Positions 1 to 8,445 of a DNA stretch of 29,653 nt are shown here, piece by piece. The DNA is taken from contig DAOVVQ010000009.1 of assembly GCA_030637065.1 (NCBI GenBank), positions 1 to 29,653 of the forward strand. The letters are read 5' to 3'. A program made the position numbers and the translations under genes. Under the pieces are notes generated by a model, which worked only from the letters and a program-made list of their open reading frames with translations, was not told where the DNA came from and did no database searches. Position 1 is the first letter of the stretch. Every line of letters starts with the position of its first letter. Source of the stretch: Planctomycetota bacterium (GTDB lineage Bacteria; Planctomycetota; Phycisphaerae; Sedimentisphaerales; Anaerohalosphaeraceae).

Positions 1-48
1 CTGGACACCGTGGATGCGGGAGTTGCCGGAATATTGATCATTCGATAA
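1..48 (+). CDS. C-terminal end of an unseen upstream gene
   Basis: Frame 1 is open from the first base and stops at the TAA at 46-48, giving a 15-residue tail LDTVDAGVAGILIIR. Its hydrophobic beta-strand-like ending resembles the last strand of a glycoside hydrolase, but that is a guess. It lies 50 bases upstream of the arabinofuranosidase gene on the same strand, and I see no terminator in the gap, so the two are probably cotranscribed. Too little is present to name the product. Confidence 0.45.
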   Translation: MDTVDAGVAGILIIR

Positions 49-98
49 CCCAAGGGGTATAAACAGGGCAGGTACACCGCGACAATAAGCGAGGGCTC

Positions 99-2354
99 AT
101 GTCTATTAAATGCTCACTCTTCAAATTCGGTTTTTGCCTCTACCTGATTTTTGTTTTGATCCCGGTCTTGATAGCGGCCCAGCCGGCGAGTAAACCGGTC
201 AGGCCGGTGCCCTTCGTGCCGGTTTTTCCCGATGTCAGGGCCGCCAGCATTCGCGTCGACGCCGGTAAGGTTGTCCATGCGATTGACGAGCGTATTCTCG
301 GGTGCAATATCGAGGATTTGAACTATCAGTGCTACGGCGGGGTTTACAGCCAGTTATTGCACGGTGAGAGTTTCGAGGAGCATGTGGGTCCGGGTGAGGT
401 TCTGGGGCTGACGGGGAAAGAGCGGCTTGCTATGTTCGTTAAGGTTGGCCAGCAAGGGGAAATTGAGCTGCGGGCCTTTCAGGGACGCGGATGGAGCCCG
501 GTGCTTGCCCGTCAGATATTGGGCATCGCCGGAAAAGGCATTGCTGAGGTTACACCCGATGACCTGCCGGCGGATAAGCGAAGGGCTTTGCTCGATCTGG
601 CGACGGGTCAGCGGCAGGTGAGTCGGCAGTGGCGGCCTGTCGTATCGGGTTCTGCAAAGGGGGCGTTTGAGTTCGTACATCGCGGGACTTTTAACGGCAG
701 GCAGAGCCAGGGCATCCGGTTCGTATCCGGCTCGGGCGAGGTTGGTATCGATAATGCCGGGGTCAACCGCTGGGGGATTAACGTGGTGGGGTCGAAACCT
801 TATGAAGGGCTGCTTCGCATCAAGGCTGAGGAGAGCTGTACGGTTTACATATCGCTGCGAAGCGGCGGCGGCGAGGTGTTAGCTGAGAGGGCGATCGAGC
901 TTGCGGGTAAACGAAATGAATATCAGCGGGTCGAGTTTACGTTGAGGCCCGGCGGAGGTGATGCGCAGGGTCGGTTCGCGATTACGCTGAAGCGGCCCGG
1001 CTCGATCGTCGTCGGATATGCGTTCGTGCAGGCGGGCGAGTGGGGGCGTTTTAAGGGCCTGCCGCTGAAGAAGGAACTGGTGCAGGCGGTGATCGATCAG
1101 GGCGTTAAGGTGATGCGGTACAATGGGTCGATGGTGAATAAGTGCCCTGACAGCCATCTGTACAAGTGGAAAGAGATGATCGGTCCCCGTGACGAACGTG
1201 AGCCTTATACCGGCTGGTTCAATCCGTACGCGTCGCATGGTTTTGGTGTGTTCGAGTTTCTGGATATGTGTCAAGGGGCCGGTTTTTTAGCTGTTCCGGG
1301 ACTGAGGATCGATGAAACAGCCGGGGATATGGGCGATTTTGTCGAGTATGCCACGGGCGATCGCGGTTCAAAGTGGGGGCGGAGGCGAGTTGCCGACGGG
1401 CATCCTGCTCCCTACAGGTTTACGCACTTGCAGATCGGTAACGAGGAGAAGCTCGATGACCATTATGTCGAACGGTTCATTGCGCTGGGAGGGGCGATCT
1501 GGGAGAAGGATGCGGGTATTACGTTGGTTGTTTCGCAGAACCTGTCGACCAGGGCCTCGGATTGGGCGATCGGGCCGGATGGTGAGGTTGGCGATCTGCT
1601 GAGGCGGGCGGCAAGAATTGTGAAATTCGGCGCCGATAATGGCGGGAAGATCTGGTGGGACTGCCATTACCGCGGTATAAGCCTGTATGAGCCGGACAAT
1701 CCCAACGGCCGGATCGCCTGTATGCGGAATCTGCGGCGGTCGATCGCGAAACTTGTGCCGGGCTATGATGAGTTTAAGCTGGCGCCGCGGGAGGAAAATG
1801 GCACCGACCATAACATGCAGCGGGCACTTGTCCATGCCCGGAATATCAATGCGTTTATGCGGATGGGCGATCTGCCGGCTGTCGCGGTGGCCAATACGTT
1901 TCAGGCGGACGGACAGGATCTTGTCTGGACCCAGGGGCGAACGTTTTTCAATGCGTCGAAGGTTTGGTTTCAGCCGCCATACTACGTCGACCGGATGATC
2001 TATCGCAATTGGACGACGAATCTGGTGGATGTCAGCTTCGCTTCGCCGCGAAACGCTTTGGATGCTACAGCCCGGATCAGCGACGACGGCACGACGCTTA
2101 TCGTTCAGGTGGTCAACATTGAGCCGGATGCGGTCAAGACGAAGATATCGATCGCCGGTTTTGCGACGGTTAAACCGGTGGCTCGCGTAATTCAAATTCA
2201 GGGCGACCTTGAAGATGAGAATACCGCTGCCGAGCCTGGGCGAATAGCTCCGGTAGAACGCGACTGGAAACACAACATTGCAGGCGGCACGACGGCGTTT
2301 ACCTTTGCCCCGTATTCGTTTACGATCCTTCGATTTGACGGGGCCGCCGATTAG
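99..2354 (+). CDS. Exported GH51-like alpha-L-arabinofuranosidase
   Basis: A 751-residue protein with an N-terminal hydrophobic segment (residues 8-27) that looks like a Sec signal peptide. Residues about 50-90 carry the start typical of GH51 enzymes (IDERILGCNIED). Residues about 185-315 look like a carbohydrate-binding jelly-roll insertion. The catalytic region has QIGNEE at 445-450, where E449 is the expected acid/base residue, and WWDCHYR at 519-525, matching the conserved D-x-H-Y segment. REENG at 564-568 offers E565 or E566 as nucleophile. Family enzymes release terminal arabinofuranosyl groups from polysaccharides; the motifs are divergent, so the substrate is uncertain. The ATG at 99 follows a weak GAGGG. 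The stop is 10 bases from that of the convergent batE gene. Confidence 0.75.
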   Translation: MSIKCSLFKFGFCLYLIFVLIPVLIAAQPASKPVRPVPFVPVFPDVRAASIRVDAGKVVHAIDERILGCNIEDLNYQCYGGVYSQLLHGESFEEHVGPGEVLGLTGKERLAMFVKVGQQGEIELRAFQGRGWSPVLARQILGIAGKGIAEVTPDDLPADKRRALLDLATGQRQVSRQWRPVVSGSAKGAFEFVHRGTFNGRQSQGIRFVSGSGEVGIDNAGVNRWGINVVGSKPYEGLLRIKAEESCTVYISLRSGGGEVLAERAIELAGKRNEYQRVEFTLRPGGGDAQGRFAITLKRPGSIVVGYAFVQAGEWGRFKGLPLKKELVQAVIDQGVKVMRYNGSMVNKCPDSHLYKWKEMIGPRDEREPYTGWFNPYASHGFGVFEFLDMCQGAGFLAVPGLRIDETAGDMGDFVEYATGDRGSKWGRRRVADGHPAPYRFTHLQIGNEEKLDDHYVERFIALGGAIWEKDAGITLVVSQNLSTRASDWAIGPDGEVGDLLRRAARIVKFGADNGGKIWWDCHYRGISLYEPDNPNGRIACMRNLRRSIAKLVPGYDEFKLAPREENGTDHNMQRALVHARNINAFMRMGDLPAVAVANTFQADGQDLVWTQGRTFFNASKVWFQPPYYVDRMIYRNWTTNLVDVSFASPRNALDATARISDDGTTLIVQVVNIEPDAVKTKISIAGFATVKPVARVIQIQGDLEDENTAAEPGRIAPVERDWKHNIAGGTTAFTFAPYSFTILRFDGAAD

Positions 2355-2364
2355 AGAGGCGTAT

Positions 2365-3192
2365 TCAGATCAGTTCCGCAGTTTCGGCGGGTATCCAGCA
2401 TTTTCTTCCGTCGGGCAGTTCTATGTATAGCCACCGGTCGCGGTCTTCGATGACGGTGAATTCGGTTCCTTCGTGAAGTGCGGCGGTGAAACTCGGCTGA
2501 TATGCGGTTGAGTTTCCTTTGCGGGCGGTTACTTCCGATGCGAGTATGACGCCGCTTTCGGTGCCGGAGATTTGCAGGACGTTTGCAGTCAGTGAACCGG
2601 CGAGTGCGGCAGTTAACAGCAGGCATACGATCACAGCGGGTCTTAGTGCGGACCTGCGGCTGAAGATATTCCACGCGGCGAGGGTCCACAGGAGGATGTA
2701 GGCTATCGCGAACAGGATCGCTCTCGTTGCTATTGGCAGGTCGTAGTGCCAGAAGAGGACTGTCTTGAAGAATTCGGATTGTTCGCCTGGCTCGATCTTG
2801 TCGATGCACTTGCGGCGGGCGTAGCTTAGGTTATGGTTCAGGTTTCGGTCGGCGGAGATATAACGATCAGCCCGGCGGTAGTTGAGGATCGCCCGCCCGA
2901 GGTCGCCGGCTAAGAAGTGCGAATTTGCGATATTGTAAAAGAGCCGTCCATCTTTGATCATTCCGCGGCGAGCAAGCTGCTCGAATCGGTCTGCTGCTGC
3001 TTTATACAGTCCGGTGGAGGTTACCGGCTTGGTTTCGGCAAGTTCGTTGGCCCGTCGGAAAAGTTCGTTTGCCTCGGTGAAGATTTTTTGCAGTTGGGCT
3101 GTGTCGATTTCGTCCGGCACAGGCTCGACCTGCGCGAAAGATACGCTGGCGGTCAGGCATATAACGATAGCAGCGATAATAATATGTCTCAT
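2365..3192 (-). CDS. batE: BatE-like TPR and SH3 domain membrane protein
   Basis: A 275-residue protein at the end of the moxR/bat cluster. Residues 1-20 form a signal peptide ending in SFA-Q. Residues about 38-130 contain TPR-type helices (LYKAAADRFEQLARRG, LFYNIANSHFLAGDLGRAI). Two hydrophobic segments lie at about 147-170 and 183-205. Residues 215-275 form a bacterial SH3-like domain ending DGRKCWIPAETAELI. This order matches BatE, the last component of Bacteroides-type aerotolerance operons. Its ATG overlaps the batD stop in an ATGA, so translation is probably coupled. Its own stop is 10 bases from the end of the convergent arabinofuranosidase gene, with no room for a separate terminator. 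Confidence 0.85.
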   Translation of the reverse strand: MRHIIIAAIVICLTASVSFAQVEPVPDEIDTAQLQKIFTEANELFRRANELAETKPVTSTGLYKAAADRFEQLARRGMIKDGRLFYNIANSHFLAGDLGRAILNYRRADRYISADRNLNHNLSYARRKCIDKIEPGEQSEFFKTVLFWHYDLPIATRAILFAIAYILLWTLAAWNIFSRRSALRPAVIVCLLLTAALAGSLTANVLQISGTESGVILASEVTARKGNSTAYQPSFTAALHEGTEFTVIEDRDRWLYIELPDGRKCWIPAETAELI

Positions 3193-5072
3193 TTCAGGCT
3201 GCCCTCGATCTCGGTTATGATCTTGCCCGCACGTTCGGTTATCTCCATAGCATCGGCGGCGCTATCGGCGTTTGCAAAGCTGTGAACCTCGCATTCGTCG
3301 AAGAGGTCCTTTAGTCGCGTAAGAGTTTCGTCGGCTATTCCCGCGTCTCTTAGCTGGTCGGCGATGTCGCTATAGATCAGGGCGCTGGCGGTTCTTTCAA
3401 GTTTATCGGCGAGATATTGGCGGAGTGCCTGGTCGACGCCGGCGCAAACAGCGGTCATTTTGCCGCTGTCGTGTCGGATATGGCTCAGGCGTTTTTCAAA
3501 TGCAGCGCAGGCTGCTTTGCGGCGGCGGGCTTGGGGGTCGATCTGCCTTGCCTTTACGATTGCGGAGGTGATGGCGAGCTTGGCATAGATCAGAGGCGGC
3601 AGGATCAGGATAAATATCCAGAGGATTTTGCCGCCCAACCCGAATATGCAGGCGCCGGTGTTTTTGAGTATGTTTTCGTCCTCGTAATTGTGCATCAGGC
3701 CGGAAAGGAGCGATTGGGGGCGGTTTTGCAGTTGGTTTGCGGCTGAGCCCTGGCCGTCGGATATATCCGTTACCGCGACTGCCTTGTTTACCACGAGCGG
3801 TATGGGTTGGGAGGCGGCTTTGGCGTATTTTCCGGTTGCAGGATCGAAGTAGGTAAGCTCGATGGCGGCGATCTCGTCGATATCAGTGCGAAGGGGCCGG
3901 ATGGACTGCGTGAAGGTTTTTGCGTTGTCCTTTATCACAGCCGGAGATCGCTGACTCGGGATCTTAAAGTCGTTGGCCAGAGCGGGTTGGTCGCTAAGGG
4001 ATGGCAGATCGATGTGCTCGATGCCGCTTGCCGCCCGGAGCCGGATAGTTACGGTTACGGGGGCCCCGACCGAGACCGTTGTCGGCTCAGCGATTACGGA
4101 TATGTCTAAGCCGGTGCATACGAGGCCGGTGAAATCCTGCGGTCGGTCTGCTAACAGCAGGGGTTTTACTTTCAGGGTTAATCCATCGGATCTTGCGAAA
4201 AGTCTCTGGTAGTTGGCGTCGATGTCCTTTTCGAAGAAGTCGTTGTCGAAGTAGCTTGGGTACTGATTCCACTGGCGTCTGGCCTTGGCTGGAGCCGATA
4301 TCGCTACGCAGATGACGGTTGCCGGGGGCAGGTCGAGGGTGCCGGGTTGTTTGGGGACGATGACCCTGCTGAATGTCAGCGTTGTGATATTCGCACCGTC
4401 AACAATCCGGTTTTGACCGTTGGAGATGATGCGGGTGTCAGAGACCGGCAGGCCTATGGCGTTTTTGTCGTCTGCGGCGATAGGTAAATGGGGCTCGAAT
4501 ACGTCGAACCGCTCATCGTGGAGGACCGGCAGTCTCATGTCGACGGCCTTTACGTTTTGCAGGTCGAATTCGATATGCCACTGGATCGTAAGGGTCACGG
4601 GCTCGCCGACGAAGCATTCGTCCTTATCGGCGGTCATCCGGAGCGTTAGCCTCTCTGAACTCTGCGGAGCCAGAACCGAGACGGTGATGGGCCGGGTCCT
4701 GATCTGCCTTGCTGCGACGGTTACGGCGATGGGCGGGATAGTCAGCTCGCCGATGCGGTTTGGCACGAAGCGGTACTGCATGGCAGAGCCGGGCCGGTCG
4801 GTATCGGGTGTCGGCTGGGCGCTGATGAAACTTGTCCGAAAATCGCGTATGTGCGAGAGGTCTGGTCTTGCCGGAGTTTCGCTGCCGGTGATCAGGATGG
4901 TCACCACGAAGGGCTCGCCGAAGTGGATATTGTCCCTGCTTACAAGAATCTGGGCGAAGGGCTGGTTCGCCGGTGCGGCGCCGGCGGCTATCGTTTGCGG
5001 CGTCTGGAAAAGGCACAACAGCAGCGTCAGTTGCATGATGCGGGTAAATATTCGAGATTGCAGATGCGTCAT
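3189..5072 (-). CDS. batD: BatD oxygen-tolerance family membrane protein
   Basis: A 627-residue protein with an N-terminal signal peptide (hydrophobic residues about 11-29, cleavage near IAAGAAPA). Repeated immunoglobulin-like beta domains follow, with BatD-style wording: ILVSRDNIHFGEPFVVTILI near residues 42-61, VGEPVTLTIQW, and VGAPVTVTIRLR. A membrane segment (about 482-503, ILWIFILILPPLIYAKL) precedes a basic cytoplasmic helical tail of about 120 residues. BatD is the large periplasmic beta-rich member of Bat complexes and probably anchors the VWA proteins. The start lies 2 bases after the batB-batC stop, and the gene overlaps batE by 4 bases. Its exact biochemical role is not established. 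Confidence 0.88.
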   Translation of the reverse strand: MTHLQSRIFTRIMQLTLLLCLFQTPQTIAAGAAPANQPFAQILVSRDNIHFGEPFVVTILITGSETPARPDLSHIRDFRTSFISAQPTPDTDRPGSAMQYRFVPNRIGELTIPPIAVTVAARQIRTRPITVSVLAPQSSERLTLRMTADKDECFVGEPVTLTIQWHIEFDLQNVKAVDMRLPVLHDERFDVFEPHLPIAADDKNAIGLPVSDTRIISNGQNRIVDGANITTLTFSRVIVPKQPGTLDLPPATVICVAISAPAKARRQWNQYPSYFDNDFFEKDIDANYQRLFARSDGLTLKVKPLLLADRPQDFTGLVCTGLDISVIAEPTTVSVGAPVTVTIRLRAASGIEHIDLPSLSDQPALANDFKIPSQRSPAVIKDNAKTFTQSIRPLRTDIDEIAAIELTYFDPATGKYAKAASQPIPLVVNKAVAVTDISDGQGSAANQLQNRPQSLLSGLMHNYEDENILKNTGACIFGLGGKILWIFILILPPLIYAKLAITSAIVKARQIDPQARRRKAACAAFEKRLSHIRHDSGKMTAVCAGVDQALRQYLADKLERTASALIYSDIADQLRDAGIADETLTRLKDLFDECEVHSFANADSAADAMEITERAGKIITEIEGSLK

Positions 5073-5074
5073 GG

Positions 5075-7393
5075 TTACCAGTCCTTTTGTCCTGCTTTGT
5101 ATTCGCCGGAGCGTTTTTTTGCTCGCTGTTGTTTGTTGGCCAATTCTTCTTCGAGTATATCCTCGGGCGTTTGCGACGGGTCCGGCAGGCCGGTCATATC
5201 CATCTCCTCGTCGGCTGGCTCGAACGAATCGGACTGGTCGCTTTCAGCGTCGCCTTCTTCGTCGGATTCTTCGTATTCGCCCTCGCCTTCGCTGTCGCCT
5301 TCTTCGCCTTCACCCTCGCCGGAGTTTTGCGTTGCGGGAAGGGCCTCGAGTGCGAGTTGCAATTCCGCGGCTGCCTGATCCTGGGCCCCAGCGGCAGTAG
5401 CGGCGATGCTGCGTTTGAGGTTATCGATGGCACCGGCTTGTGCGCGTCTTGCCAGGGATACGTGCCTTAGCGAGGTTTCCATCGGTGATATGTCGATCGC
5501 GGGGGCGCCCGGTTCGCCCGGCTCACTGAATACGGGCATTTGGCTGCTTAGTTTGGTCATGTCCTCTTCGAGTAGGCCTGTATCGTCGTTGATGGTCTGC
5601 TGGGTGGTTATAAGGCCGGGGAATTCCAGCTTTGATGTTTCGTTCTTTTGTAACTGTTCGGTTGCCGGGTCCGGTGGTGCGGCGATTTTTCTGCTGTTTT
5701 CGGCTGCGGCCTCTTGACGCTGGATCAGTTCGAGCAGCTTTTTCCTTATGTCGTCGAGCGCCTTTGCGATTTGCTGCTGGAGCTGCTGGAGGTTTGCCAT
5801 GTCTTCGGCTATCGCCATGGTCTTTTGGCAGAGGACCTCGATATTGTGAGCGGCGTCGCTGAGGGCGGGGTCCAGATCCAGGGCCCCCCGGTAGCAGCTA
5901 ATACTCTGGCGGCACAGCCACATCGCCATCTTGAGATTGTCGTTTGCCTGCTCGGGCATGAACTCGGTTTCTTCGGCGTAGCGCATTTGCATCTCGACCT
6001 GGCGATAGAGGCAGTTGCCGAGGTTGTACCAGCATTTGGCTGCCAGCGAGGAATCTTCCGTAACGAATGTCGCTTCCTGGAATGCGGCTGAGGCGCTCTC
6101 GTAGTCGCCGGTTTTGTAGAGGGCGCTGCCGAGATTGAAAATGACCGTCGCCGATTCGGGATCTTCGTAGAGTGCCTGGTCGTAGGATTCCACGGCCTTA
6201 GTGTAATCGCCCGCGGCGTAGGCGGCGTTGCCGGCGGTGATCAGTTTTTTGGTCGAGGCTGCGCCAGCCGTGCCGCCGATGACCATTAGCAGGGCCAAGA
6301 GAAATGCCGCCGCGGTTTTTGGCGAGGGGGCTGCCTGGGCGCTTTCGGAAATATCGTCCGGCTGTCGCGTGTTTTCATTGCCGGTTCTTTGGCCTGCCTG
6401 CGCCCGCAGCAGCAGGAGCAGCATTGCGATCGCGATAAATATCTGGAATTTTTCTTCGTAACGGATGTTGGTTTCGCCTTCGTACTGGCGGTTGCCGGCG
6501 GCGGCGATCAACTGCTGATATATTCCGGCCAGGTCGATGGTTCCGGTCCCTACCTTAAAGAGGACGCTTTCGGGGACGGTGCTAACTATCCGGCGAAGGG
6601 CCGTTGGGTCCATTCTGGACCATACTTCCTGATTTTCGTGTTTCATGAACAATATCTGTCCCGTCTCGTCATCGATTATGGGGATTCGCCTGCCCTGGTA
6701 CTCGTCGCCGAGTCCGATCGCGATCAGTCGGGCGCCTTTCAGCTTAAGTTCTTCGGCTGCGGCGGTCGGTTCACTGTCGTGGTCCTCGCCGTCGGTGATA
6801 AGGATGATGTCCTGGAATCCGGCCTTTGTGTCGGCAAGCATGTCGTCTGCGACTTTGAGGATCGCATCGCCGATCCGGGTTCCGCCGACGGTTACGCTGT
6901 CGCAGGTGACGTCTGTCAGCACGCTGCGGAAGAACTGGTAATCGTGTGTCAGCGGCGAAATGATCGAGGCCGAGCCGGCGAATGCCACCAGTCCGACGCG
7001 GTCGCCCTTGAGGTCTTCGAGGCAGTCGAGTATCGCCAGCTTTGCCCGGTTAAGCCGGTTAGGGGCGAGGTCTTCGGCGAGCATACTCCTGGAGACGTCG
7101 AGCACGAAGACGATGTCGCGACCGGCGCGGGCGAGCTGGGTTTCGGTTGGGTTCCATGCCGGACGGCTCAGCGCGATGACGACAAAGACGAAGGCTGCGC
7201 AAAGGGCGATCGCCTGCCACCTGCGTCTCCGGTCGGTTGGGCAGTCGGTTAGTTGCAGGAGCATTGTTGCAGCTGCGAAGCGTTTCAGGGCTTTTTTGCG
7301 GCTGTGGTCGGCGTAGAGATACATCGCAGCCAGAAACGGCAACGCCGAAAGCAGGGCCAGCATCATGACATTGTGGAAAACGACTTGCGTCAC
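5075..7393 (-). CDS. batB: BatB-BatC fusion: VWA domain plus TPR protein
   Basis: A 772-residue protein starting at a GTG that overlaps the batA stop (GTGA), preceded by a perfect AAGGAGG five bases away. The open frame continues 127 codons upstream, but that part is a shadow of batA. Membrane segments lie at about 12-27 and 58-76. A VWA domain spans about 92-280 with a complete MIDAS: DVSRS at 99-103, T172 in GGTRIGDA, D201 in ITDGEDHD. Further membrane segments lie at 315-330 and 360-378. Residues 380-520 are TPR repeats. Then come a Gln-rich helix and a Glu/Gly/Asp/Ser-rich stretch (690-730). The C-terminal GEYKAGQKDW matches BatC tails. In many operons BatB and BatC are separate; here one polypeptide carries both. 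Confidence 0.9.
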   Translation of the reverse strand: MTQVVFHNVMMLALLSALPFLAAMYLYADHSRKKALKRFAAATMLLQLTDCPTDRRRRWQAIALCAAFVFVVIALSRPAWNPTETQLARAGRDIVFVLDVSRSMLAEDLAPNRLNRAKLAILDCLEDLKGDRVGLVAFAGSASIISPLTHDYQFFRSVLTDVTCDSVTVGGTRIGDAILKVADDMLADTKAGFQDIILITDGEDHDSEPTAAAEELKLKGARLIAIGLGDEYQGRRIPIIDDETGQILFMKHENQEVWSRMDPTALRRIVSTVPESVLFKVGTGTIDLAGIYQQLIAAAGNRQYEGETNIRYEEKFQIFIAIAMLLLLLRAQAGQRTGNENTRQPDDISESAQAAPSPKTAAAFLLALLMVIGGTAGAASTKKLITAGNAAYAAGDYTKAVESYDQALYEDPESATVIFNLGSALYKTGDYESASAAFQEATFVTEDSSLAAKCWYNLGNCLYRQVEMQMRYAEETEFMPEQANDNLKMAMWLCRQSISCYRGALDLDPALSDAAHNIEVLCQKTMAIAEDMANLQQLQQQIAKALDDIRKKLLELIQRQEAAAENSRKIAAPPDPATEQLQKNETSKLEFPGLITTQQTINDDTGLLEEDMTKLSSQMPVFSEPGEPGAPAIDISPMETSLRHVSLARRAQAGAIDNLKRSIAATAAGAQDQAAAELQLALEALPATQNSGEGEGEEGDSEGEGEYEESDEEGDAESDQSDSFEPADEEMDMTGLPDPSQTPEDILEEELANKQQRAKKRSGEYKAGQKDW

Positions 7394-8445
7394 GGGACCC
7401 TCCTTAGGAGCGTCGATGCCAACAGGGCGTCGAGGAATATCATCGCCATCGCCGTCAGGGCGAACGGGATAAATGCGTCGGTATAATCGGTGTGGCTGGT
7501 CAGCAGTATGTCGGTCTTTTCCATCCGGTCGATCTCGCCGTATACAGTGCGGAGCGAATCGGCATCGCGGGCCATGCGGAATATCCCGCCGGTCAAATTT
7601 GCAAGCATTGCGAGCGTCTGCGTGTCGGCGCCGGCTTCGACGCCAATCTCCTGGGGGCCGTCGGGCGTTTGAACGATGCGGCTGTCGCTTTGTTCGCCGA
7701 AGCCGATGGAATGGATTCGTATGCCCCACTTCTTCGCCATCGCAGCCGCTTCTTTGGGCATGTGGCGTCCGCAATTGTTCTCGCCGTCGGTGAGCAGGAT
7801 GATGACCTTGCTCTTTATCTCGTAGTCGTGTTCGGGATCGTCGGCCTGGTCGAGCATGGCCTTTTCGACCATCTCCAGCCTCGCCGCAGCTAAGGCGACG
7901 GCGTCCCCTATTGCGGTTCCGTCTTCGTTGGGCCTGTCTTCGATCTCGAGGCCGGCGGCAAAGTAAGTTACCGCATCGTGGTCGATCGTCAGCGGGCAGA
8001 TCGTGTCGGCGTAACGGGCGAAGGTTATCATCCCGATGAGATCATTTTCCCTGCCGGTAAGTTCATACCCATCGCCATTGACAAATTCCTGGAAGACCTC
8101 TTTGGCGATCTCGAGTCGCGAGCCTCTTTGGCCGCTGAAGTCCATCGAGATATCCATACTGCTTGAGGTGTCGACCAGCATAGCGATCGCCACGCCCTGG
8201 CTGATGTTCTTGACGCGGTCGGTTCCGATCTGCGGACGGGCAAGGGCGATGGCGAGAAATGCAAGGGCGAGAGTCTCAAAGGCGGTCAGCAGCCACAGCA
8301 TACGCTGCCGGAAGGTCTTGGGGCTTGTTGTAATCGAGCGCAGGGATGAAAAAACGATCACACCCCCTCCGCGGCGCTTCAGGTAGAAATACAGCGCTAT
8401 CGATAATAGCGACAGCAGGGCCCAGGGTGATTCGAATCTCATCAT
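7390..8445 (-). CDS. batA: BatA, VWA-domain aerotolerance protein
   Basis: A 351-residue protein: a short N-terminal BatA-type segment with a hydrophobic stretch (about 8-22), a second membrane segment (about 54-70, ending in the family sequence LAIALARPQIG), then a VWA domain with an intact MIDAS. D92-T-S-S-S is followed by the threonine of GTAIGDAVALAAARL and the aspartate of ILLTDGENNCG. A C-terminal hydrophobic anchor is near 322-345. VWA domains bind partner proteins through the metal site. The first ATG overlaps the stop of the upstream gene as ATGA; a second ATG follows directly. The end overlaps the batB-batC start. Confidence 0.9.
   Translation of the reverse strand: MMRFESPWALLSLLSIALYFYLKRRGGGVIVFSSLRSITTSPKTFRQRMLWLLTAFETLALAFLAIALARPQIGTDRVKNISQGVAIAMLVDTSSSMDISMDFSGQRGSRLEIAKEVFQEFVNGDGYELTGRENDLIGMITFARYADTICPLTIDHDAVTYFAAGLEIEDRPNEDGTAIGDAVALAAARLEMVEKAMLDQADDPEHDYEIKSKVIILLTDGENNCGRHMPKEAAAMAKKWGIRIHSIGFGEQSDSRIVQTPDGPQEIGVEAGADTQTLAMLANLTGGIFRMARDADSLRTVYGEIDRMEKTDILLTSHTDYTDAFIPFALTAMAMIFLDALLASTLLRRVP
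7399..7405 (-). promoter_or_regulatory. Ribosome binding site fixing the batB-batC start
   Basis: AAGGAGG lies inside the last codons of batA and ends five bases before the GTG at 7393, which itself overlaps the batA TGA. This is the strongest Shine-Dalgarno in the cluster and decides the GTG start against far-upstream codons of the same frame. Confidence 0.85.

Noticed and set aside
1368..2273. A 301-codon minus-strand open frame within the arabinofuranosidase gene
   Set aside because: It overlaps the conserved catalytic region, is Arg-rich and has no recognisable domain.
7394..7774. An upstream extension of the batB-batC frame by 127 codons
   Set aside because: That part is an Arg/His-rich shadow of batA, and the perfect ribosome site at 7399-7405 fixes the GTG at 7393.
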